From assembly GCA_036677145.1 (NCBI GenBank), contig JAKFFF010000034.1:62001-126000 (forward strand): a stretch of DNA of 64,000 nucleotides, in the 5' to 3' direction. This DNA comes from CADEED01 sp036677145. Lineage in GTDB: Bacteria; Pseudomonadota; Gammaproteobacteria; Steroidobacterales; Steroidobacteraceae. This document shows, piece after piece, positions 1-9,478 of the stretch. Numbering within the stretch: position 1 is the first letter of the stretch; every line of letters starts with the position of its first letter. A program made the translations under genes and the position numbers. Below the pieces are notes generated by a model that searched no databases, was not told the origin of the DNA, and saw only the letters and a list, made by a program, of their open reading frames with translations.

Positions 1-777
1 GCCGCAATTGGCGAGCAGCGACGCGCCGCCCGCGCGCAGGTAATCGAGCGCATTCAGGTGCGCGGACGCGAGGTCCTCGACGTGGATGTAATCGCGCACG
101 CCCGTGCCGTCGGGCGTCGGGTAATCGGTGCCGTACACCGATAGATAGGGCCGCTTGCCGACGGCGGCTTCGCAGGCGACCTTGACGAGCAGCGTCGCCT
201 TCGCGGTCGATTGGCCGATGCGGCCCTGCGTGTCCGAGCCCGCGACATTGAAGTAACGCAAGATGACGTGGCGCATCGGCGTGACCGCGCACAGGTCGCG
301 CAGCATCCACTCGGACATGAGCTTCGAGGTGCCGTAGGCGTTGATGGGTGCGGTCGCGGATTCTTCCGAAGCGAGGCCCGACGCCGGTATGCCGTAAACC
401 GCGGCGGTCGAGGAGAACACGAAGTTCCGCACGCCGGCGTCCGATGCCGCGGCGAGCAGCGAGCGCGTCGAACAGGTGTTGTTGCCGTAATACTTGAGCG
501 GGTTGCTGACCGACTCCGGCACGATGGTGTGCGCGGCAAAATGGATGATGGTGTCGACCGCGTGTTCGGCCAGCACCGAATCGACCAGCGCACGATCGCC
601 GACGTTGCCGACGACCAGCGGAACATCGCGCACGGCCTGGCGGAATCCGGTGGATAGATCGTCGAGCACCACGACCCGTTCACCACGGGCGACGAGCTGC
701 AGAACCGTGTGGCTGCCGATGTAGCCGGCGCCGCCGGTGACGAGAACCGAGTTTCTGTTCGTTGATTTCTGGGTCAT
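1..777 (-). CDS. galE: UDP-glucose 4-epimerase, 3' end outside the window
   Basis: This is the N-terminal 259 residues of an NAD-dependent SDR epimerase that interconverts UDP-glucose and UDP-galactose in the cytoplasm. The start is the ATG read leftward from 777 (MTQKSTNRNSVLVTGGAG). A Rossmann GxxGxxG motif (GGAGYIGS) follows at once. Further in are the substrate-loop serine motif (SSTAAVYG) and the catalytic Tyr-x3-Lys (YGTSK). The frame stays open to base 1, so the protein is cut by the window edge. It is divergent from srkA, with 55 bp between the two starts. The family call is firm. An epimerase acting on a related UDP-sugar cannot be excluded from half a protein. Confidence 0.93.
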   Translation of the reverse strand, partial: MTQKSTNRNSVLVTGGAGYIGSHTVLQLVARGERVVVLDDLSTGFRQAVRDVPLVVGNVGDRALVDSVLAEHAVDTIIHFAAHTIVPESVSNPLKYYGNNTCSTRSLLAAASDAGVRNFVFSSTAAVYGIPASGLASEESATAPINAYGTSKLMSEWMLRDLCAVTPMRHVILRYFNVAGSDTQGRIGQSTAKATLLVKVACEAAVGKRPYLSVYGTDYPTPDGTGVRDYIHVEDLASAHLNALDYLRAGGASLLANCG

Positions 778-832
778 TCGCGACTTTTCACTTAGGGTTT
801 TGGGCGGCAGGATTTTACATTAATGTGTCGGT

Positions 833-1828
833 GTGGCTGTGACGCAATCTGCACTCGCTCCGTTCGCGAACCTGACGCCTTTCGAGGTGGCCGCCGCGGC
901 CGAAAGTATCGGGCTCGAACCGTCAGGGCGGCTCTTTGCCCTCAACAGCTACGAAAACCGCGTCTATCAAGTCGGCGACGAGGACGGCAAGCTCTGGGTA
1001 CTCAAGTTCTATCGGCCGGCCCGCTGGTCCGACGCCGCCATCCTCGAGGAGCACGAATTCTCGTTCGAGCTGGCGGATGCCGAGTTGCCCGTCGCGGCGC
1101 CGCTGCGCATCGGTGGCGAGAGTTTGTTTGCGCACGCGGACCAGCGTTTCGCGGCATTTCCGTACATGGCGGGTCGCGCACCCGAAATCGCCGATAACGC
1201 CACCCTCACTTTGCTAGGTCGCACGCTCTCGCGCATCCACGCGATCGGCAGCCGCGGGCGCTTCGTGCATCGTCCCGTGCTCGAACTCGGGCGCCTCGGC
1301 GTGCGCGCGCGCGCCGCCGTGCTCGCGAGCGGTTTCGTGCCCGCGGCCATCGAAGATCAGTACGCACGCGTGAGCGAGCAGGTGATCGGACGGGTCCGAC
1401 AGTGTTTCGAGAATTTCGGGGCGATGCCGCGCGTGCGGATTCACGGCGATTGCCACTCCGGCAACATCCTGTGGCGTGAAACCGGTCCCCTGTTCGTGGA
1501 CCTGGACGATTGCATGTCCGGTCCGCGCATCCAGGATCTGTGGATGTTCCTCGCCGGGGATGCCGCGAGCCAGCAGGCTTCCTGGGCCGCGGTCATGGAG
1601 GGATACGAAACTTTCGGCGAATTCGACTATGCGGAACTCACGCTGGTCGAAGCCTTGCGATCCCTGCGCATCGTGCATTACGCATCCTGGATCGCCACGC
1701 GCTGGCACGATCCGGCGTTTCCGCGCGCATTCCCGTGGTTCGCCGACGCCCGCTTCTGGGAAAGGCATATCGCCGATCTGTTCGAACAGCTGGCGGCAAT
1801 GGACGATCCTCCCATCCTTTCAAGGTGA
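833..1828 (+). CDS. srkA: Stress response kinase A (YihE/SrkA-type protein kinase)
   Basis: This is a 331-residue protein with an aminoglycoside-phosphotransferase/choline-kinase fold, close to the usual 328 residues of E. coli SrkA, a Ser/Thr kinase linked to envelope stress and programmed death. Family hallmarks are the N-terminal SYENRVYQV segment, the catalytic loop IHGDCHSGNILW and the metal-binding VDLDDC. The start is GTG at 833; a second in-frame GTG lies two codons downstream. It is transcribed divergently from galE. No partner gene is fused or overlapping, and a promoter would have to lie in the 55-bp gap. Confidence 0.9.
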   Translation: MAVTQSALAPFANLTPFEVAAAAESIGLEPSGRLFALNSYENRVYQVGDEDGKLWVLKFYRPARWSDAAILEEHEFSFELADAELPVAAPLRIGGESLFAHADQRFAAFPYMAGRAPEIADNATLTLLGRTLSRIHAIGSRGRFVHRPVLELGRLGVRARAAVLASGFVPAAIEDQYARVSEQVIGRVRQCFENFGAMPRVRIHGDCHSGNILWRETGPLFVDLDDCMSGPRIQDLWMFLAGDAASQQASWAAVMEGYETFGEFDYAELTLVEALRSLRIVHYASWIATRWHDPAFPRAFPWFADARFWERHIADLFEQLAAMDDPPILSR

Positions 1829-1905
1829 ACCGGCTCGCACATACGGCGCGTGATCGGCGCGGCGAATAGTTGGCCTGTTAGTATGAGTCAACGGAGGTTT
1901 TCTCG

Positions 1906-2478
1906 ATGCCCACCCGCCGGAGTCGCATATCCCTGATGGCCGTGGTCGCCACCGTGGGCCTGTTTGCCGCGTGCGAAGACTCCTCGAAGGCGCCGGCGGC
2001 GGCCGCGCCGACCGCCGCGAAGCCGAAGGTGAAAACCGAGGCGCTGCCTCCCGACATGGTCGCGGCCGTGTCCGCCAGCCGCTCCTCGAGCGCCATCGGC
2101 ATGCATTTCGCGCTCGGATCGAAACCCGAGGTGAACAAGCCTTTACCGGTCGAGATCGCCATCGTGCCTCACCAGGATTTCACGACAGTCCGCGCGCACT
2201 TCGAGAACCAGGAGGGCCTGGCGGTAACGGTCGGTGAAGACTACGGCCCCATGAAGGGACCGGCGCTGGAAAAGGCCCTTAGGCACCAGCTTGTGCTGCT
2301 GCCACGGCGCGAAGGCGTGTTCGTGATCACCGCGAGCATCGAGACCACCGATCCTGCCGGCAACGTGACGCGCGTTTTCTCCATTCCTGTAGTCGTTTCG
2401 CCGACAGCGAGTGCGGATGGTTCGGGGGAGGCCACTACGGCTCAACCACAATCGCCGAGCACCCCCGCGGCGAATTAA
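1906..2478 (+). CDS. Predicted lipoprotein of unknown function
   Basis: This 190-residue protein has an N-terminal signal (positive MPTRRSR, hydrophobic LMAVVATVGLFAAC) ending in a lipobox-like LFAAC, so Cys-22 is the probable lipidated residue. An Ala/Pro/Lys-rich linker follows, then a compact beta-rich segment at about residues 60-165. The C-terminus is a low-complexity Ser/Thr/Pro tail. A Shine-Dalgarno-like ACGGAGG precedes the ATG. I do not recognise the family. It lies 76 bp after srkA and 83 bp before the c-di-GMP protein, with no clear operon signal. Confidence 0.7.
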   Translation: MPTRRSRISLMAVVATVGLFAACEDSSKAPAAAAPTAAKPKVKTEALPPDMVAAVSASRSSSAIGMHFALGSKPEVNKPLPVEIAIVPHQDFTTVRAHFENQEGLAVTVGEDYGPMKGPALEKALRHQLVLLPRREGVFVITASIETTDPAGNVTRVFSIPVVVSPTASADGSGEATTAQPQSPSTPAAN

Positions 2479-2561
2479 TCTCCTCGTAAAACCGGGAGCC
2501 GCTTCACGGGGGCAACTCGTACCCGGACATATCATGCAATTTGGTCCGCAGTTGCTCTGTT

Positions 2562-5500
2562 ATGTCAAAACCGGCTGAAGGCAACCCGCAAGAAAGCACC
2601 GAGCCTGCCGCAGGTTCCGCCGGAGGCCCGACATTTACGGCGACCGGCACACGTCTCGACGTCTCCGATTTCTCGATGCCCCGCCTGCACCCGCTGCTGC
2701 AGACGCAGTTGCGCGAGCTGCGCGCGCGCGTCACCGGCGGCCGCATCAGCGCCCACGAGATGCTGGAGATGCTGAGCCGCTACTACGACAGCGTCGACGA
2801 CGAGCGGCGCGCGATGGTGCGTTCGATGCAGCTCATGTCGGACGAGGCGCGTTCGCTCGGCGTCGAGATCGCCGAGCAGGGCGCCGCCCAGCTGCAGGTC
2901 ATCCTCGATCACATCAAGGACGTCGTCATCACGGCCAACGTGGCCGGCGTGATCGATCGCGCGAATCCGATGACGGAACGCGTGTTCGGCTATCCACCCG
3001 CCGAGTTGTTAGGCCTGCGCATCGACGTGCTGGTGCCGTTCATCGCGGTCGACGGCTCGGTGACCGTGGGACTCGACAAACTTGCGGGCAATAGCGACAC
3101 CTTCCGGGGCCAGCGCGTCAGCCCGGAAGTTTCCGCGCGCCGCAGCGATGGCACGTTGTTCCCGGCGGAGATTGCGGTGAGCCGCGCGCGCCACGGCCGC
3201 TCCGAAGTTTTCGTGATTTGCCTGCGCGACATCTCCGAGCGGCACATGACCCAGCAGGCCTTGCGTGACAGCGAGGCGCGGTACCGCTCGCTGGTGGACA
3301 ACGCGCCCGAAGCCATCACCGTCATCGACACCGACACCCGGCGCTTCGTCGAGGCGAACGAGCCCGCGTTGCGGCTGTTCAAGATGACGCGCGATCAGCT
3401 GCTGGCGTGCAACGTGTGCGGAGTCAGCGCCGAACTCCAGATCGACGGCGAGCCCACGAACGCGCCCCATCGCCAGCACCTGAAGCTTGCGGCCGCGGGT
3501 GAATCCCAGGTGTTCGAGTGGATCCATCGTGACGCAACCGGCCGCGACATCCCGTGCGAAGTGCGGCTCGTGCGCCTGCAGGGCGGCAGTTCTTCGCAGG
3601 TGCGCGCCAGCATCACCGACATCTCGGAGCGCAAGCGCGCCGAGAGCATCATGGAAAACGAACGCGCGTTCTTCGCCCTGCTCGCGTCGAATGCCGGCCT
3701 GCCGGCGGTGCTCGACGTGATCTCGGGCCTGGTGCAGGCGGTTTATCCGCGCTGCCGCTGCACGATCTCCGTGCTGGCGCCCGACGCCAGCTGTTTCTCA
3801 CTGACCATCGCGCGGCAACTGCCGCCATTACTCGCCGCCGTGCTGGAGCGCACGCCGATCGAGCCGCGCCGCGGTTCGTGCGCGGCCGCGGTCTATTCGG
3901 CCTGCGACGTGTACGTGGCCGACGTCAAGAACGATGCACACTGGGCCGACCGGCGCCAGGTGGTGCTCGACTCGGGTTTCCGCGCGGTCTGGTCCATGCC
4001 GATCAAAGGCTCGAGCGGCAAGTTGCTCGGCGCCGTGGCTATCTACCGGCCGGAGCCGGGCCTGCCCGATGCGCGCGAACAGGTGCTGCAGGCGCATGCG
4101 ACGCGCCTCGCCGCGCTCGCGATCGAACGCAACCTGGCCGAGGAGGCGCTGCGCGCGAGCGAAGCGAAATTCCGCGGGCTGTTCGAAGGCGTCATCGAGG
4201 GCGTGTACCAGAGCACGCGCGATGGTCGTCTCGTGTCGGTCAACAGCGCTTTCGTCGAGATGCTCGGATACGGATCGGCCGAGGAAATGTACGCGCTGCC
4301 GAGTTCGGTGATGTTGTACTGGAGTCCCACCGACCGCGCCGACTTCGTGCGCAAGGTCGATGCCGATGGCGAAGTGCGCTCGATGGAAGTGGTGCTGCGG
4401 CGGCGCGATGGTTCGCAGGTCGTGGCGCTGGAGAATTCCCGCGGCGTGCGCGACGGTTCGGGCCGCATCGTCGGCTACGAAGGCACGGTTTCGGACATCA
4501 CCGAACGCAAACGCGCCGAGCAGGCCATCCTCGCCGAGAAAGATCGCGCCGCGGTCACGCTGCAGTCCATCGGCGACGCGGTGATCACGACCAACGCGGC
4601 GGGGAACATCGACTATCTGAATCCCGTGGCCGAACGGCTCACGGGCTGGTCCACCGATGAGGCACGTGGCCGGCCGATCGGCGATGTGTTGCAGCTCATC
4701 GACGAATCCACGCGCAAGCCGGTGGCCTACGCGCTCGATCGGGTGCTCACCGACGGCGAGACCTCGGTGCCTTCCGACCACAATGTGCTCGTGAACCGGC
4801 GCGGCGAGGAACTCGCGATCCAGGAAACCGCGACGCCGATCCGCAGTCGCGAAGGGGCGGCGATCGGCGCGGTCATCGTGTTCGGCGACGTGACCAAGGA
4901 ACGGCGCCTCAAGCGGGCGCTGTCCTACCAGGCGAGCCACGATGCGCTCACCGGACTCATCAACCGGCGCGAGTTCGATTCGCGCCTCGAGGCGGCGGTC
5001 ACGGCCGCGCAGCGCGGCGAAGGCGAATACGTGCTGCTGTATGTCGACCTCGACCAGTTCAAGGTGGTCAACGACACCTGCGGTCACAGCGCCGGTGACC
5101 GGCTGTTGCGCGACATCACCAGCCTGCTGCAGACGCGGGTGCGCGCGTCGGACACCATCGCCCGCCTGGGCGGCGACGAATTCGGACTGTTGCTCGAACG
5201 TTGTTCGCTCGAGCAGGCGGAGCGCGTCGCCGACAGCATCCGGCAGTCCATTCACAGCTACCGCTTCCTGTGGGGCGCCAATAGTTTGTCGGTCGGCGCG
5301 AGCATCGGCGTGGTGCGCATCATGCGCGACACGACCAGCGCCGCTTCGGTGCTGTCCGCGGCCGACATCGCCTGCTACGCCGCGAAGGACGGCGGGCGAA
5401 ATCGCGTGCAGATCTACGAACGCGACCACGGCACCAGCCGCCATCGCGAGATGCAGTGGGTAGGCCGGATCGCCCGCGCGGTCGAGGACGGCCGGCTCGA

Positions 5501-6206
5501 GCTCTACGCGCAGCGGATCGTACCCATCGCGCGCATCAGCACCGACGTGCCGTTCTTCGAGCTGATGGTGCGCCTGCGCGACGAAGACGGCACGCTGGTG
5601 CCGCCGAACGAATTCATCCCGGCCGCCGAGCGTTACAACGTCATGGTCATGGTCGACCGGTGGGTCGTGAACCGCGCCATCGAGATGCTCGATTCGTGCC
5701 TCACCGCCGGCCGGCGTCTGCCGCTCGTCGCGGTCAACTTGTCAGGCACCTCGATCAACGACGAGGATTTCCTCGAGTTCGTGCTGGCGCGCCTGCGCGA
5801 CGACCGGCTGGCACGCGCCTTGTGCTTCGAAATCACCGAGACCGCGGCGGTCGCCAGTCTGTCGAAGGCTACCTACTTCATGCGCGAGCTCAAGGCGCGC
5901 GGTTGCCGGTTTTCGCTCGATGATTTCGGCAGCGGCGTGTCGTCGTTCCTGTATCTGAAGACACTGCCGGTCGACTTCCTGAAGATCGACGGTCAATTCG
6001 TCGGGCGGGTCGCAAGTGATCCGGTCGACCGCAGCATGGTGGAGGCGATCGCGAAGATCGGCGCCGCGATGCAGGTGGCGACCATCGCCGAAAAGGTCGA
6101 AAGCTCCGATGTGCTCGAGGTGCTCAGGGCCATCGGGGTCGACTACATCCAGGGATTCCATCTGGCCGAGCCCTGCGCGATCGAGGACGTATTCGCCTGC
6201 GATTGA
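2562..6206 (+). CDS. Multi-PAS/GAF GGDEF-EAL cyclic-di-GMP protein
   Basis: This is a 1214-residue cytoplasmic signalling protein with no membrane segments. Domains in order are an N-terminal helical region, PAS (about 115-230), PAS (240-360), GAF (380-530), PAS (540-655), PAS (665-780), GGDEF (about 790-950) and EAL (about 975-1210). The cyclase signature RLGGDEF is intact near residue 870. The EAL motif reads ELM, but the catalytic Glu remains, as do the other metal ligands (NLSG, EITE, DDFG, KIDG, AEKVE). Both synthesis and hydrolysis of c-di-GMP are therefore possible. I start at ATG 2562; an upstream in-frame TTG at 2541 would add seven residues. The ligand sensed by the PAS/GAF array cannot be read from sequence. 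Confidence 0.93.
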   Translation: MSKPAEGNPQESTEPAAGSAGGPTFTATGTRLDVSDFSMPRLHPLLQTQLRELRARVTGGRISAHEMLEMLSRYYDSVDDERRAMVRSMQLMSDEARSLGVEIAEQGAAQLQVILDHIKDVVITANVAGVIDRANPMTERVFGYPPAELLGLRIDVLVPFIAVDGSVTVGLDKLAGNSDTFRGQRVSPEVSARRSDGTLFPAEIAVSRARHGRSEVFVICLRDISERHMTQQALRDSEARYRSLVDNAPEAITVIDTDTRRFVEANEPALRLFKMTRDQLLACNVCGVSAELQIDGEPTNAPHRQHLKLAAAGESQVFEWIHRDATGRDIPCEVRLVRLQGGSSSQVRASITDISERKRAESIMENERAFFALLASNAGLPAVLDVISGLVQAVYPRCRCTISVLAPDASCFSLTIARQLPPLLAAVLERTPIEPRRGSCAAAVYSACDVYVADVKNDAHWADRRQVVLDSGFRAVWSMPIKGSSGKLLGAVAIYRPEPGLPDAREQVLQAHATRLAALAIERNLAEEALRASEAKFRGLFEGVIEGVYQSTRDGRLVSVNSAFVEMLGYGSAEEMYALPSSVMLYWSPTDRADFVRKVDADGEVRSMEVVLRRRDGSQVVALENSRGVRDGSGRIVGYEGTVSDITERKRAEQAILAEKDRAAVTLQSIGDAVITTNAAGNIDYLNPVAERLTGWSTDEARGRPIGDVLQLIDESTRKPVAYALDRVLTDGETSVPSDHNVLVNRRGEELAIQETATPIRSREGAAIGAVIVFGDVTKERRLKRALSYQASHDALTGLINRREFDSRLEAAVTAAQRGEGEYVLLYVDLDQFKVVNDTCGHSAGDRLLRDITSLLQTRVRASDTIARLGGDEFGLLLERCSLEQAERVADSIRQSIHSYRFLWGANSLSVGASIGVVRIMRDTTSAASVLSAADIACYAAKDGGRNRVQIYERDHGTSRHREMQWVGRIARAVEDGRLELYAQRIVPIARISTDVPFFELMVRLRDEDGTLVPPNEFIPAAERYNVMVMVDRWVVNRAIEMLDSCLTAGRRLPLVAVNLSGTSINDEDFLEFVLARLRDDRLARALCFEITETAAVASLSKATYFMRELKARGCRFSLDDFGSGVSSFLYLKTLPVDFLKIDGQFVGRVASDPVDRSMVEAIAKIGAAMQVATIAEKVESSDVLEVLRAIGVDYIQGFHLAEPCAIEDVFACD

Positions 6207-6225
6207 CTCCGGCTAGAATGGCCGC

Positions 6226-7374
6226 ATGCCGTCGCAGGGATCCTCCGAGCCCGCGTTTTCGCTCGGGATAGAAGAAGAATATCTGCTCGTGGATCTCGCC
6301 ACGCGCGATCTCGTGGCCGATCCCCCGCCCGAACTGCTGCAGCGTTGCATCTCCGAAACCGAAGGTCGGGTGAGCCCGGAATTCCTCCGCTCGCAACTCG
6401 AGGTCAAGACTTCCGTGTGCGCTTCGGTGGCCGCGATGCGCAGCGAACTGGCGGCCCTGCGCCGCAAGGTGTGCGAGATCTCGGCCGACTACGGCATCGC
6501 GCCGGTGGCCGCGTCGACGCATCCGTTCGCGCGTCCGACTAGTCGCCCGCCGCACACCGATCACGAGCGTTACTCCGACATCGCGCGCGAAGTGCAGGGC
6601 GGGGCGGGGCGCATGATCATCTGCGGCATGCACGTGCACGTCGGGCTCGGCGACGACGAGCTGCGCATCGACGTCATGAACCAGCTCACGTATTTCGTGC
6701 CGCACCTGCTGGCGTTGTCGTGTTCATCGCCGTTCTGGCAGGGCGACGACATGGGCATGCAGTCGTTCCGGCTGATGCTGTTGTCGTCGCTGCCGCGCAC
6801 GGGGCTGCCGGAAAACTTCGAGAGTTACGGCGAGTTTCGCCGGCACCTCGACGCACTGGTGCGCAACGGACTCATCGAGGACACGACCAAGATCTGGTGG
6901 GACATCCGCCCGAGCTCGCGTTACCCGACCCTCGAGACGCGCGTCTTCGATTGCTGCACGCACCTCGACGATGCGGTGTGTCTCGCGGCGTTGAACCTGT
7001 CGCTGGTGCGGATGCTTTATCGCCTGCGTCGCGACAACAAGACCTGGCGGCGATATCCGCGCATGCTCATCGCGGAGAACCGCTGGCGCGCGATGCGTTT
7101 CGGCGCCGATGCCAGCCTGCTCGACCTGGCGCGTGGCGAACTCGTGCCATTTGCCGAACTGCTCGACGAACTGCTGTCGTTGACCCGCGAGGACGCGATC
7201 GCGCTCGACTGCCTCGCCGAAACCGAACATGCGCGCGTAGTGCTCAAACGCGGCACCAGCGCGCACCAGCAACTCGCCGTTTACCAGACCGCGCGTTCGC
7301 AGGGCGCGACCGATGGCGAGGCGTTGTCGGCGGTAGTTGGATGGCTGGCAAGGACGACTTGCGCGACGAAGTGA
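6226..7374 (+). CDS. ybdK: YbdK-type carboxylate-amine ligase (GCS2 family)
   Basis: This 382-residue protein belongs to the glutamate-cysteine ligase 2 family. It makes gamma-glutamyl bonds with ATP, weakly producing gamma-glutamylcysteine in E. coli YbdK. Motifs visible are the N-terminal metal/ATP-binding LGIEEEYLLVD, the CGMHVHVG histidine motif, TKIWWDIRPS and the arginine-rich RYPTLETRVFD. Length matches the family (about 370-390). It starts 19 bp after the preceding c-di-GMP gene. A TAGAAT hexamer sits six bases upstream of the ATG and no Shine-Dalgarno is evident. The natural substrate is uncertain for the whole family. Confidence 0.92.
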   Translation: MPSQGSSEPAFSLGIEEEYLLVDLATRDLVADPPPELLQRCISETEGRVSPEFLRSQLEVKTSVCASVAAMRSELAALRRKVCEISADYGIAPVAASTHPFARPTSRPPHTDHERYSDIAREVQGGAGRMIICGMHVHVGLGDDELRIDVMNQLTYFVPHLLALSCSSPFWQGDDMGMQSFRLMLLSSLPRTGLPENFESYGEFRRHLDALVRNGLIEDTTKIWWDIRPSSRYPTLETRVFDCCTHLDDAVCLAALNLSLVRMLYRLRRDNKTWRRYPRMLIAENRWRAMRFGADASLLDLARGELVPFAELLDELLSLTREDAIALDCLAETEHARVVLKRGTSAHQQLAVYQTARSQGATDGEALSAVVGWLARTTCATK

Positions 7375-7391
7375 TCCTTCGGGGAGGGGTG

Positions 7392-8123
7392 ATGACCAGA
7401 CCAGTTCTGCTCGCAGCTACGTTCGCCGCTGGTATCGCGGTCGGCGCCATCGCGATGCGTGCCTGGTATGGGGAATCGAGCGCGGCCCCGCAGGTTGTCG
7501 AGACCGCCGACGCTCCAATGGCTTCCGAGCCGCGCGGCGACGCACGCGAATCGACCCCGGCCGCGACGCCGCTGTCAGCCGTGAAGCTGCCTTCAGCGAA
7601 CACCACGAGCGAGAGTGCGCCGCCGCCGATGTCGGCCCCGGCCAGCACGCCCCTCGCGGGGACGAATGATGTGGTGCAGCCCATCGAAGTGGGCGACGTT
7701 TTCCGCAAGTTGATCGCGAAGGAATCGGTCCCCGGCAACGAGAATCAGATCGGCGATGCACATCGCGCGCTCGAGCGTGAGTACCGCGACGAAGGCTGGG
7801 CGTACATGATGGAAGCCGAACTCCAGAACTCGATGCTCAGCGAGGTCGCTACCAGCGGGTTCAATACCGAGCACATCGAGTGCCGCGCCACGCTGTGCGA
7901 GGTGCGCCTCTCGGGCACGGGGCAACAGCAGACCGCCGGGATCAAGCGCTGGAATGAGAGTTTCATGGGGCAGAACTCGGCGCTCGGTCAGCGGCTGTTG
8001 TTGAATTACTCGTCGTCGATCAGTGACAACGACCGCATGGACGCGTTGCTGATATTCCGCAAGCCTCCGCAGCCCGATTCTCCGCAGCCCGCGCCGAAAC
8101 AGGCGCCCCAGAAGCGCGGCTAG
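7392..8123 (+). CDS. Membrane-anchored periplasmic protein, unknown function
   Basis: This is a 243-residue protein. The start is ATG 7392, chosen because GGGGAGGGG lies just upstream and a signal-anchor follows (MTRPVLLAATFAAGIAVGA). A long Ala/Pro/Ser/Thr-rich linker covers about residues 30-95. The C-terminal domain (about 100-225) contains ECRATLCEV, with two cysteines spaced to form a disulfide, so periplasmic exposure is likely. The tail is Pro/Gln-rich. A longer frame open from 6720 overlaps ybdK and is not credible. It lies 17 bp after ybdK and may be co-transcribed. I do not recognise the family. Confidence 0.72.
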   Translation: MTRPVLLAATFAAGIAVGAIAMRAWYGESSAAPQVVETADAPMASEPRGDARESTPAATPLSAVKLPSANTTSESAPPPMSAPASTPLAGTNDVVQPIEVGDVFRKLIAKESVPGNENQIGDAHRALEREYRDEGWAYMMEAELQNSMLSEVATSGFNTEHIECRATLCEVRLSGTGQQQTAGIKRWNESFMGQNSALGQRLLLNYSSSISDNDRMDALLIFRKPPQPDSPQPAPKQAPQKRG

Positions 8124-8131
8124 CGTTCGAA

Positions 8132-9478
8132 CTACTCCGCGCCGCAGACCGCGCCGCTCACCAACTGCGCGAGCGCGGTGCAGGCATTCACCGAAAGATA
8201 CGGTCCCTGAGTGGTGTCGTGCCGCTGTGTCGACTGCGCGAGCAGGCTGCGCACCCGGTTCGCGCCGAGTTTCTGGTTGCGCGCCAGCAGCAATGCGACC
8301 ACGCCGGTCACCTGCGCCGTGGCGAGCGAACTGCCAGAGGCGAAATCGTAGTGGCCGTCGGGCACGAGCGTGACGATATCCCGCGCGGGCGCCCGCAGCA
8401 GGTCCTCGCCCGGGCTGCGCGCGTCCTCGGACTCGATGACCGCCAGCACGCCGGGTAGTTTGGCCGGGAAGCCGAAGCGCAGGTCCGAGGATGCGGCGCC
8501 GACGACAATGACGCCGGTCTGCGCGGCCTTTGCGACCAGCGCAGTGAGCAGCGGATCTGCCGGTCCCACCAGGCTCAGGTTGATGATCTGAACGCGCGCG
8601 CCGAGTGCATCGGCAAGTGCCTGTGCAATCGTGAAGGAATTGCAGCGGCCGGTAGCGCTTGCCGAGGGCTGCCAACACGCCTTGTACGCCAGCAGTTTGA
8701 CGTCGGGGGCGACGCCCACGATGCCGATGCCATTGTTCGCGGCGGCCGCGATCAGGCCCGCGACTTGCGTGCCATGACGATCCGCGCGGAACGCCGCTTG
8801 ATCATCGTCGATGTAGTTGCGCGTCGCTTCGGTGCGTCCCGCCAGATCCGGGTGAGTGGTGTCCAGACCCGTGTCGATGATCGCGACCCGAACGCCGGCG
8901 CCGCGGCTGAGCCGATGCGCGTCGGCGACGTGCAGCGCGCTGACATTCGCCTGCAATTTGGCGTATGGATCGTCGAAGCCCTTGTGGTCGAGGGCTGGGG
9001 TCGATGCCGACTCGAATTCGTTCAGCGGTTGCGCGATCAGCACGCGCTTGTCGGCCGCGAGTTTCCGCAACACCGCTTCACGCGTGGTGCCCGGCGGAAT
9101 CCGGAACAGCACGCAGTGCATCTGGAGCTGTGCGATGGGCCATTCGGACACCGGCGTGAGCGAATGGGCGCGCGCCAGGTCGCGTATCACCGAGGTCGCG
9201 GTCGCGCTGATGCGGTAGTTAGTCGCCGTGCCGTAGCCGTGCGCCGTGCCGCCGACCGCGGCGGCGCGGCCGGTCACCGGGTTGGCGACGGCGACGACGA
9301 TGAACTGGTTCGGGGCGGTGCGGACTTCCGCCGGAGTGAGCACCGGCGGTGGCGCCGCGCGCACCCCAGGTGCCAGGAAGGCGAGCGCGGCAAGCAGCGC
9401 GGCGGCGGCCCATCGTCGAGCGAAGGGCGTGACGAGCGTGCGTGTTTCAACGGGCGACAGGCTGCGCAAAACTGACAT
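8132..9478 (-). CDS. Secreted subtilisin-like (S8) serine protease
   Basis: This 448-residue precursor has a signal segment (to about residue 41), an I9-like propeptide region (about 56-152) and a peptidase S8 domain (about 190-440). The triad is visible: Asp-202 in IIDTGLDTTHPD, His-235 in DRHGTQVAG and Ser-384 in GSSLATAQVTG. The position that normally holds the oxyanion-hole Asn reads VVGAASSD, so Asn appears replaced by Ser and catalysis may be weakened or altered. The gene is the last of the sigma/anti-sigma/protease set, and its start overlaps the anti-sigma 3' end by 32 bp. It is convergent with the upstream hypothetical, with 8 bp between. Targets are unknown. Confidence 0.88.
   Translation of the reverse strand: MSVLRSLSPVETRTLVTPFARRWAAAALLAALAFLAPGVRAAPPPVLTPAEVRTAPNQFIVVAVANPVTGRAAAVGGTAHGYGTATNYRISATATSVIRDLARAHSLTPVSEWPIAQLQMHCVLFRIPPGTTREAVLRKLAADKRVLIAQPLNEFESASTPALDHKGFDDPYAKLQANVSALHVADAHRLSRGAGVRVAIIDTGLDTTHPDLAGRTEATRNYIDDDQAAFRADRHGTQVAGLIAAAANNGIGIVGVAPDVKLLAYKACWQPSASATGRCNSFTIAQALADALGARVQIINLSLVGPADPLLTALVAKAAQTGVIVVGAASSDLRFGFPAKLPGVLAVIESEDARSPGEDLLRAPARDIVTLVPDGHYDFASGSSLATAQVTGVVALLLARNQKLGANRVRSLLAQSTQRHDTTQGPYLSVNACTALAQLVSGAVCGAE

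Noticed and set aside
3828..5444. A minus-strand frame of about 538 codons opposite the multi-PAS protein
   Set aside because: Mirror of the PAS/GGDEF coding sequence; composition is typical of an antisense frame.
6214..6219. TAGAAT as a -10 box giving a leaderless ybdK transcript
   Set aside because: No acceptable -35 box lies 16-18 bases upstream, and one hexamer is too weak for a promoter call; a similar hexamer before kup has the same problem.
6720..7391. N-terminal extension of the hypothetical protein at 7392
   Set aside because: It runs within ybdK in another frame; the ATG at 7392 has a strong ribosome site and a signal segment.
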